This document shows, piece after piece, positions 7,518-11,888 of a DNA stretch of 11,888 nt. How positions within the stretch are numbered: position 1 is the stretch's first letter; each line of letters starts with the position of its first letter. The DNA is from Kangiella sp. (GTDB lineage Bacteria; Pseudomonadota; Gammaproteobacteria; Enterobacterales; Kangiellaceae). The position numbers and the translations under genes are program-made. The notes under the pieces were generated by a model. It ran no database searches and was not told where the DNA came from. It saw only the letters and a list, made by a program, of their open reading frames with translations. The stretch covers positions 173,746-185,633 of the forward strand of contig NVVT01000005.1 in the NCBI GenBank assembly GCA_002733465.1, read 5' to 3'.

Positions 7518-8236
7518 GTGTTCAGAACAAGCCAATTACTTTAAGTTTTTATGTGACACCACCACATGAATGCCCATATGGCAAAGAACAACAAGCGTCC
7601 ACTTTATTTCTAACGCCTGAAATTAGACCTCAAGAAGACTATTATCAATTACTTATCGAAAAAGGATTCCGGCGCAGTGGCGATCACATTTATCGCCCGC
7701 ATTGTGGCGAATGCAAAGAGTGCATTTCTGTTCGCATCAATGTGAAGAATTTCATCCCCAATAAACAACAGAAACGATGTGGAAAAAAGGGAAAACGTTT
7801 CACAAAAAAAACATCTCCAGCAACTTATGACGATGAGCATTATCAACTTTATGAAAAGTATATAGAAGCCAGACATCAAGACGGTGATATGTACCCTCCG
7901 TCGGTTGAGCAATATAAAGATTTTTTATTTTGTGATTGGTTAAATACACAATATCTCGATTTTATTGAACCAACTACTGGAAAATTAATTGCTTGTTGCG
8001 TATTTGATGAGCTTAAAACCGGACCGTCGGCTATCTATACTTTTTTCGACCCAGAGTACGCAAAATTCAGTCTCGGTCGTTTAGCTATTTTAAGCTTAAT
8101 CAACAAAGCCTTGCACGAAAATCAGGCGTACGTTTATCTGGGTTATTGGATAAAGTCCTGTCAAAAAATGTCTTATAAAGGTGAGTATCGACCGATTGAA
8201 TGCTTTTCTAATGAACAATGGGTAAGTTTGAAATAG
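7514..8236 (+). CDS. bpt: Aspartate/glutamate leucyltransferase (arginyltransferase family)
   Basis: Bpt transfers Leu from leucyl-tRNA to N-terminal Asp or Glu, feeding the same Clp degradation route as Aat. The 240-residue protein is homologous to eukaryotic ATE1. The N-terminal domain has HECPY with Cys20 and the cysteine cluster YRPHCGECKEC with Cys64, Cys67 and Cys70. The C-terminal GNAT-like domain has DGDMYPPS, FDPEYAKFSLG, and the signature YLGYWIKSCQKMSYKGEYRPIE. The start ATG overlaps the aat stop (ATGA), which indicates coupled translation. In many gammaproteobacteria infA follows this gene, but here it does not. A plain ATE arginyltransferase specificity cannot be excluded from sequence alone, but bacterial members of this type are usually Bpt. 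Confidence 0.93.
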   Translation: MSVQNKPITLSFYVTPPHECPYGKEQQASTLFLTPEIRPQEDYYQLLIEKGFRRSGDHIYRPHCGECKECISVRINVKNFIPNKQQKRCGKKGKRFTKKTSPATYDDEHYQLYEKYIEARHQDGDMYPPSVEQYKDFLFCDWLNTQYLDFIEPTTGKLIACCVFDELKTGPSAIYTFFDPEYAKFSLGRLAILSLINKALHENQAYVYLGYWIKSCQKMSYKGEYRPIECFSNEQWVSLK

Positions 8237-8240
8237 TTAA

Positions 8241-8272
8241 TTGACGTTTTTCCACCAATACACAGGTATAAT
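8241..8272 (+). promoter_or_regulatory. likely sigma70-type promoter of the DEAD-box helicase gene
   Basis: A perfect TATAAT (8267-8272) is followed by a GCG discriminator. TTGACG (8241-8246) lies upstream, but at 20 nt the spacer is longer than the usual 17. Transcription would begin near 8279, giving a leader of about 20-33 nt. Placement between bpt and the helicase suggests independent transcription of the latter. Confidence 0.5.
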
Positions 8273-8299
8273 GCGACATATTTTTAAATAACAACCTGA

Positions 8300-9586
8300 A
8301 TGAAGACCCAAATGACTATTTTCGCTGAGCTAGGTCTCAACAAAGCTATCCAAGCTAATATCAAAAAACTAGGTTACAAATCACCCACCGATATTCAAGA
8401 ACAATCCATCGGCGCGGTATTATCACGCACTGACACTTATGCGATTGCTCCAACAGGAACAGGAAAAACGGCAGCTTATCTTTTGCCCATTCTTCAAGAA
8501 CTTAGCCGAGAAGATCACTCCGCTGATCAAATCCGTCCAATTCGCGGGCTAATATTGGTGCCTACGAGAGAGTTGGCTCAACAAGTTAAAGAGTCTATTG
8601 CTGTATACGGTAAAGATTTAAACTTAAGGACTATTGCTTTATTTGGTGGGATACGAATTGAATCACAAACTAAGCGTTTCAAGCGAGGAGCCGATATTAT
8701 AGTTTCAACGCCAAAACGATTAGCGGACTTAATGAAAGCTAAGGTTTTCTCATTAGAAAATATCAAGCATTTTGTTATGGATGAAGCCGATCGTTTAGTC
8801 AGCATGGGTATTCAACCGCTTCTCAATAAAATACTGGAAGCCATGCCAAAAAAGAAGCAGATGGTTCTGTTTTCCGCAACCGATTCAAAAGCACTCACCT
8901 TGTTTAGTAAAGAGCATCTTAGAAATCCAAAGTTTGTAAAAACAGAGCAAAACCAACCCGCGTTGGAAAAGATTTTACATACGATGTATCGCAGTCCTCA
9001 AAACTACAAAACTAAAAACTTATGCGAATTATTACTCTTACTTAATTGTGAGCGTGCTTTAATTTTTGTACGTACTAAACACGGTGTTAATTTATTAACC
9101 GACCAACTTAAAGAAAAGGGCTATTCATGCGAGGGTATTCACAACGAAATTCCGCAAAAGAAACGCTTGGAACGTTTAACTGGATTTAAAAACAAAGAGT
9201 TCAAATTTTTAATTGCTACGGATATCGCCTCTAGGGGAATTGATATAGACGATCTCTATTACATCATTAATTATGATTTACCCGTGAACAGTAATGATTA
9301 TATTCACCGAGTCGGACGCACAGCAAGAACGGGTTCAACGTCAAAATTAGCATCAAAGGAAGTCGCAAGACAGTCAAGCGGTAAAACAAAATCTGGGGCA
9401 TCACAACGTAATATTCAGAATCAAAATCAAGATGCTTCGTCTTCTCAAAAAGCAAAAATAGTGAATGTACTTGGACATGCTTTTTCTTTAGTCAGCCCAG
9501 AGCAAGAAAGGTTGGTCGCTAAAATATCAAAAGCCGTTGGTAAAGAAATTACTTTGGCTCGAATGCCTGTATTAAGAAAAAATTAA
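8300..9586 (+). CDS. DEAD-box ATP-dependent RNA helicase with insertion after motif VI
   Basis: This is a superfamily 2 RNA helicase that would remodel structured RNA in the cytoplasm. Of 428 residues, the first RecA-like domain shows the Q motif (Phe8, Gln33), motif I APTGTGKT (50-57), PTRELA, STPKRL, DEAD (161-164) and SAT (192-194). The second shows ALIFVRTK, ATDIASRGID and motif VI HRVGRTAR (336-343). All catalytic motifs are intact. Directly after GRTARTG come about 46 residues (346-391) rich in Ser, Lys, Gln and Asn. The usual GHAFSLVSPEQ strand then resumes and the protein ends at 428, without the long basic tail of many RhlE proteins. Starts at 8300 or 8312 are possible; neither has a strong Shine-Dalgarno sequence. 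I cannot assign the subfamily (RhlE-like at most). Confidence 0.92.
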   Translation: MKTQMTIFAELGLNKAIQANIKKLGYKSPTDIQEQSIGAVLSRTDTYAIAPTGTGKTAAYLLPILQELSREDHSADQIRPIRGLILVPTRELAQQVKESIAVYGKDLNLRTIALFGGIRIESQTKRFKRGADIIVSTPKRLADLMKAKVFSLENIKHFVMDEADRLVSMGIQPLLNKILEAMPKKKQMVLFSATDSKALTLFSKEHLRNPKFVKTEQNQPALEKILHTMYRSPQNYKTKNLCELLLLLNCERALIFVRTKHGVNLLTDQLKEKGYSCEGIHNEIPQKKRLERLTGFKNKEFKFLIATDIASRGIDIDDLYYIINYDLPVNSNDYIHRVGRTARTGSTSKLASKEVARQSSGKTKSGASQRNIQNQNQDASSSQKAKIVNVLGHAFSLVSPEQERLVAKISKAVGKEITLARMPVLRKN

Positions 9587-9594
9587 TCAAATTT

Positions 9595-9621
9595 TCGGGT
9601 TTCTCTAGCCTACGGCGACCT
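9595..9621 (+). repeat. degenerate intergenic repeat, copy 1
   Basis: This starts with TCGGGTTTC and ends with CGACCT. It aligns with copy 2 at 9888-9915 in the same orientation, with about 23 of 28 alignment columns identical and one gap. It lies between the helicase stop and the end of the VF530-family gene. The hairpin-forming ends are worn in this copy. It may be a relic of a dispersed palindromic (REP-like) element. Confidence 0.45.
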
Positions 9622-9630
9622 TGAGCTATT

Positions 9631-9846
9631 TTAAATTATTGAGATATACAATTCCTCAACCTTATCTCTTGCCCATTGGGTTTTACGTAGAAATTTTAGC
9701 GATGACTTAATTGACGGATCGCTTTTGAAACAATTGATATTGATTTTTTGAGCTAACCCATCCCATTCATAGTGATCTACCAATTTTGTGACAATAGCTT
9801 CTAGTGTAACTCCGTCTAGAGAGGCTTTTGATTGTTCTTTAGTCAT
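9631..9846 (-). CDS. VF530-family (DUF2132) small DNA-binding-like protein
   Basis: The 71-residue protein matches the VF530/DUF2132 family, named after a Vibrio fischeri protein and described as DNA-binding from its structure. The cellular role is not established. Family hallmarks are LDGVTLEAIVTKLVDHYEW near the N-terminus, ININCFKSDPSIKSSLKFLRK in the middle (quoted here as one block of key residues: Cys, Asp-Pro, and Ser-Leu-Lys-Phe-Leu-Arg-Lys) and WARDKVEELY near the C-terminus. It is full length and has no signal peptide or membrane segment. It is convergent with the helicase gene, 44 nt away, with no clear terminator between. No Shine-Dalgarno sequence is visible before the ATG at 9846. 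The gene is bracketed by two copies of a degenerate repeat. Confidence 0.85.
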   Translation of the reverse strand: MTKEQSKASLDGVTLEAIVTKLVDHYEWDGLAQKININCFKSDPSIKSSLKFLRKTQWARDKVEELYISII

Positions 9847-9858
9847 ATCGTGTATACC

Positions 9859-9864
9859 ATTATA
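9859..9864 (-). promoter_or_regulatory. possible -10 box of the VF530-family gene
   Basis: On the minus strand a perfect TATAAT ends 12 nt before the ATG at 9846. No good -35 lies at a normal distance. If used, transcription would begin near 9852 and leave a leader of only about 6 nt, in line with the absence of a Shine-Dalgarno sequence. In A+T-rich DNA this match could be chance. Confidence 0.3.
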
Positions 9865-9887
9865 TCTTCTATCAATAGCTTATATTG

Positions 9888-9915
9888 TCGGGTTTCGCGA
9901 GCTCTACACCGACCT
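9888..9915 (+). repeat. degenerate intergenic repeat, copy 2
   Basis: This copy begins with TCGGGTTTC and ends with CGACCT like copy 1 at 9595-9621. It keeps a short inverted repeat: GTCGG at 9887-9891 pairs with CCGAC at 9909-9913 around a centre containing GAGCTC. It resembles, from memory, palindromic intergenic repeats seen in many gammaproteobacteria with TCGGGTTTCGC and CTACCCGACCTAC arms. It lies upstream of the VF530-family gene on the other side from copy 1. Confidence 0.5.
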
Positions 9916-10062
9916 ACTGTTTATCCTACTTCCTAAGTATACCAGAACGCACTTTTCCATTTATTCGAGCATATACAAATAAACCAATTTACCGACTTCC
10001 TAAAATAATAAAAATGTAAAATACTGAATCCTTGCTAGACTTAGATCAACGCTTTTGAAAAT

Positions 10063-10082
10063 AAACTCAATCGTATGAGTTT
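10063..10082 (+). repeat. inverted repeat upstream of the DUF3579 promoter
   Basis: AAACTCA (10063-10069) and TGAGTTT (10076-10082) are perfect 7-nt arms around ATCGTA. The element ends 15 nt before the -35 box of the next promoter, where an activator could bind. No T-run follows on the plus strand, so it does not look like a terminator. Confidence 0.4.
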
Positions 10083-10097
10083 TAGCTGACTTGTCTA

Positions 10098-10125
10098 TTG
10101 ACAATGGCTAACAATATGGCATTAT
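10098..10125 (+). promoter_or_regulatory. sigma70-type promoter of the DUF3579 gene
   Basis: A perfect TTGACA (10098-10103) is followed after 16 nt by CATTAT (10120-10125, four of six -10 consensus bases). The predicted start of transcription is near 10132, about 32 nt before the ATG at 10164. Confidence 0.55.
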
Positions 10126-10163
10126 TCGCCACGACAGACGCCCTCAATTAATGAGAAAAAAAC

Positions 10164-10445
10164 ATGAGCCAAGTTGATTTTAACCGCTTGATCTTAAAAG
10201 GAATAACTTCCGAAGGGAATAAGTTTAGACCAAGCGATTGGGCTGAGCGCTTGTGTGGTAATCTTTGCACATTTAGAAACCGAAGAATGTATTATTCTCC
10301 GCTATTAAGACCTGCCGTAATCGAGGGCATAAAATGCGTAATCGTAGATGCAAAACTCAATGTCGAACACCCGGCAATTTTGCAAGATGTTGTCCATTTT
10401 GCTCAAAAAAATGATTTAGTGACAGAAAAAGAAAACGAAAGCTAA
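10164..10445 (+). CDS. DUF3579 family protein
   Basis: The 93-residue protein belongs to DUF3579, a small conserved proteobacterial family without an established function. The identifying block is LKGITSEGNKFRPSDWAERL (residues about 11-30), followed by CGNLCTF, the tyrosine-proline motif YYSPLLRPAVIEG, and KCVIVDAKLN. There is no signal peptide or membrane segment, so it is probably cytoplasmic. The length is near that of the family. The start at 10164 has only a weak purine stretch (GAGAAAAA) upstream, and another ATG at 10151 is out of frame. It appears to be a single-gene unit with its own promoter; 160 nt and another promoter separate it from the next gene. No function is claimed. Confidence 0.85.
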   Translation: MSQVDFNRLILKGITSEGNKFRPSDWAERLCGNLCTFRNRRMYYSPLLRPAVIEGIKCVIVDAKLNVEHPAILQDVVHFAQKNDLVTEKENES

Positions 10446-10526
10446 ATAATTAAAACACTTTCTTTGTGGAATTTATCGCATTCTAATAACAAAGCACTTA
10501 ACATTTATACTCAAAAAGCGCTATAT

Positions 10527-10554
10527 TAGACACTTCTTTATGCCGTTTTATAAT
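10527..10554 (+). promoter_or_regulatory. sigma70-type promoter of the DUF4124 gene
   Basis: TAGACA (10527-10532, five of six consensus bases) is followed after 16 nt by a perfect TATAAT (10549-10554). Transcription would begin near 10561, leaving a leader of about 45 nt with AAGGA at 10594-10598, 7 nt before the ATG at 10606. Confidence 0.6.
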
Positions 10555-10605
10555 AAACAGGCTATACAACAGCTAAAAATAGTCATTTAAGATAAGGAAA
10601 TATCA

Positions 10606-11028
10606 ATGAAAACCTTCGTTACTCTACTTCTCTCTATTGTTCTTTTAGCCGTTTCTTCCCATGTTTTTAGCGCTAAAAAAGTCATGTATAAATGGACAGA
10701 TGATAAAGGAGAAATTCATTATTCTGAACGTGCTCCTAAAGGCTATGAATACAAAAAAATTACAACTTATGTTAATGAAAATGCGGTGACCAAAGTTGCA
10801 CCAGAAGCAATACCAGCCAATAAACCCGATATTAGTGGTAAATACAATAATTGGAAAGATGAAAACTGCACCATCGCGACCCAAAATCTCGATATGTTAA
10901 AAAATACAGCTAGAATTGGTGTCGATGACGGTGATGGCGGTAAACGGTTAATGACCGATGAAGAAAAACAAGTGAAAATGGATAAAATGACGGAACAACA
11001 AACTAAATATTGTAAAAAAGAAGAATAA
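10606..11028 (+). CDS. Secreted DUF4124-domain protein
   Basis: The 140-residue protein begins with a Sec-type signal peptide (MKT, then a hydrophobic run LLLSIVLLAVSSHVF). Cleavage is likely near residues 22-24 (VFS-A or FSA-K), so it should be periplasmic. The mature N-terminus carries the DUF4124 motif YKWTDDKGEIHYSERAP (residues about 28-44), a small domain of unknown function common in gammaproteobacterial envelope proteins. The charged C-terminal half contains the only two cysteines, Cys88 and Cys136, which could form a disulfide. It includes the pattern ARIGVDDGDGGKRLMTDEEK, seen from memory in related DUF4124 proteins. The start has AAGGA 7 nt upstream. The gene converges on the DUF2802 gene with only 7 nt between stops. 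The biochemical role is unknown. Confidence 0.85.
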   Translation: MKTFVTLLLSIVLLAVSSHVFSAKKVMYKWTDDKGEIHYSERAPKGYEYKKITTYVNENAVTKVAPEAIPANKPDISGKYNNWKDENCTIATQNLDMLKNTARIGVDDGDGGKRLMTDEEKQVKMDKMTEQQTKYCKKEE

Positions 11029-11035
11029 AATAGGG

Positions 11036-11509
11036 CTAGCTTGCGATTGAAAAATCTTCTCTAGTTCTAACTATTGAATGATCGCTTGATGTTTTACTTT
11101 TGTTTTTCTCTGAAACGTCTCTAGCATGACTCATTATGGCTAATAATTCAGCCTCTGCGGGGGCTACATCGCACGAATCAACGACTTCATCTATGCTTGC
11201 ACCACGCTTTAATAATATACTAGCTTGGTGATAAGTTTTTTCTTGGCTACCCGGTTGCAGTTGGGTGATTTTATCGACTTCTACTTTAGCCATCTCTTTG
11301 CCAAATAAATTCATTTTTCGTCCAATTCCGATATTTCCGCTATTAATAGCCTTAATTTCGTTTCTCATTTGAAAAAGCTGTTTGGATTGTTGTTGCTGAA
11401 TCCGGAGAATTTTTGATATCACTATAACGCTAGTGACTATCAGTAAAGACTGGACAAGAATAAGTAAATTTGCACTAATATAGTGCTGAAATAGCCATGT
11501 TTCCATCAT
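11036..11509 (-). CDS. DUF2802 membrane protein, chemotaxis-associated
   Basis: The protein has up to 157 residues. An N-terminal membrane segment (about residues 13-35, NLLILVQSLLIVTSVIVI) is followed by a Gln-rich likely coiled coil (QQQQSKQLFQMRNEIKAI). The C-terminal DUF2802 domain (about 90-127) contains YHQASILLKRGASIDEV, then SCDVAPAEAELL. This family is typically found directly after cheW at the end of the flagellar-chemotaxis operon of polar-flagellated gammaproteobacteria such as Pseudomonas. Its function is not established. Two adjacent start codons exist at 11509 and 11506. AAAGG lies only about 3 nt before the first but about 6 nt before the second, so 11506 may be the real start. 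It follows cheW by 66 nt with no terminator between them. Confidence 0.85.
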   Translation of the reverse strand: MMETWLFQHYISANLLILVQSLLIVTSVIVISKILRIQQQQSKQLFQMRNEIKAINSGNIGIGRKMNLFGKEMAKVEVDKITQLQPGSQEKTYHQASILLKRGASIDEVVDSCDVAPAEAELLAIMSHARDVSEKNKSKTSSDHSIVRTREDFSIAS

Positions 11510-11575
11510 TTAACCTTTGATTTAATATGCCTCTTTTATTTCTCTTCGATGAAAATTAAAAGACGCTGAAATTTA

Positions 11576-11888
11576 TCAATTATTTAGAAAGTCCATATCG
11601 TCCCACTCCTCTTCACCCAAAAGTTTATTTAGGTCAACTAAGATGAGTAATTGTCCTTCTCTATGAGTGACACCTTGTATAAACTTAGCCGAATCATCAT
11701 TTCCTACATTTGGCGTTGAATCAATATCCGAGCGCTTTAAGTAAACCACTTCTGCTACTGCGTCCACTAAGATCCCTATCACTTGATGATCCGTTTCAAT
11801 AATGACGACACGAGTATTTTCTGTAATCTCTATTGGTGGTAATCCGAAGCGTTGACAAGTATCAATAACCGTCACAACATTACCGCGT
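11576..11888 (-). CDS. cheW: Chemotaxis coupling protein CheW, 5'-truncated
   Basis: CheW links methyl-accepting chemotaxis receptors to the kinase CheA at the cytoplasmic face of the membrane. The last 103 complete residues are visible, and the frame stays open to the right edge, so the start lies outside. The GTG at 11875 is internal because the codons before it (Arg-Gly-Asn-Val) belong to the conserved CheW block RGNVVTVIDTCQRFGLP. Further family segments are VVIIETDHQVIGILVDAV, then FIQGVTHREGQLLILVDLNKLL near the end. The protein stops soon after the CheW domain with an acidic tail (EEEWDDMD), so it is not CheV or CheA. With the downstream DUF2802 gene it marks the end of a flagellar-chemotaxis operon transcribed leftward. 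Confidence 0.92.
   Translation of the reverse strand, partial: RGNVVTVIDTCQRFGLPPIEITENTRVVIIETDHQVIGILVDAVAEVVYLKRSDIDSTPNVGNDDSAKFIQGVTHREGQLLILVDLNKLLGEEEWDDMDFLNN

Larger units (their letters stand above)
9916..10163. other. non-coding stretch before the DUF3579 gene
   Basis: With the adjoining repeat, this makes about 316 nt without a credible gene between the VF530-family and DUF3579 starts. It is A+T-rich. It holds one inverted repeat (10063-10082) and one promoter (10098-10125), listed separately. A 64-codon open frame entering from 9788 is antisense to the VF530 gene and resembles no family. I see no RNA gene, riboswitch or terminator in it. Confidence 0.6.

Noticed and set aside
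9788..9982. 64-codon plus-strand open frame with hydrophobic stretches
   Set aside because: It overlaps the start of the VF530-family gene antisense, runs through the repeat copy at 9888-9915, has no ribosome binding site and matches no family I know.
10036..10049. Possible FNR/ANR-like box (TAGAC-N4-ATCAA)
   Set aside because: It matches 8 of 10 consensus bases but lies about 90 nt before the predicted transcription start, and one half-site is poor. Chance is likely in A+T-rich DNA.
10462..10496. CTTTGT...ACAAAG arms after the DUF3579 gene as a terminator
   Set aside because: The arms are only 6 nt around a large loop, and no T-run follows.
11029..11045. Bidirectional terminator between the convergent DUF4124 and DUF2802 genes
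   Set aside because: The gap is only 7 nt. The GCTAGC palindrome there is too short and no G+C-rich stem with flanking A/T runs is visible.
11576..11875. Complete 99-codon gene starting at GTG 11875
   Set aside because: The frame continues upstream with conserved CheW residues to the window edge, so this is the 3' part of a longer cheW.

Overview
The window looks like a stretch of a gammaproteobacterial chromosome with A+T-rich DNA. The support is the aat-bpt pair, the VF530 (DUF2132), DUF3579, DUF4124 and DUF2802 families, and a CheW/DUF2802 pair of the kind that closes the flagellar-chemotaxis operon of polarly flagellated gammaproteobacteria. The gene mix recalls marine Kangiella/Aliikangiella-like bacteria, but that is a guess from memory. 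I see no plasmid, phage, transposase, CRISPR, rRNA or tRNA feature.

Positions 1-6740 hold a same-strand catabolic operon for the lower leucine pathway. The genes are liuB (cut by the left edge), liuC, liuD, liuE, scoA and scoB. Together they carboxylate 3-methylcrotonyl-CoA (LiuB+LiuD), hydrate 3-methylglutaconyl-CoA (LiuC), cleave HMG-CoA to acetyl-CoA and acetoacetate (LiuE), and activate acetoacetate with succinyl-CoA (ScoAB). An isovaleryl-CoA dehydrogenase gene (liuA) and a regulator probably lie to the left, outside the window.

Positions 6774-8236 hold aat and bpt, which overlap by 4 nt. They encode the two aminoacyl-tRNA-protein transferases of the bacterial N-degron pathway. They follow the leucine genes after only 33 nt with no visible terminator. 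aat must start at a TTG codon, which sits in the arm of a small possible hairpin.

Positions 8300-9586 hold a DEAD-box RNA helicase behind its own likely promoter. It carries an unusual low-complexity insertion of about 46 residues just after motif VI.

Positions 9587-10163 hold a small VF530-family gene on the minus strand, flanked by two degenerate copies of a repeat in direct orientation. A largely non-coding stretch of about 300 nt follows, with an inverted repeat and a good sigma70-type promoter. Positions 10164-11028 hold two small plus-strand genes: a DUF3579 protein and a secreted DUF4124 protein. The latter converges, with a 7-nt gap, on a minus-strand DUF2802 membrane protein. A cheW gene follows and is cut by the right edge.

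I found no convincing intrinsic terminator and no clearly new multi-gene system. The points most worth checking are the helicase insertion, the repeat-flanked VF530 gene, and the structure around the aat start.
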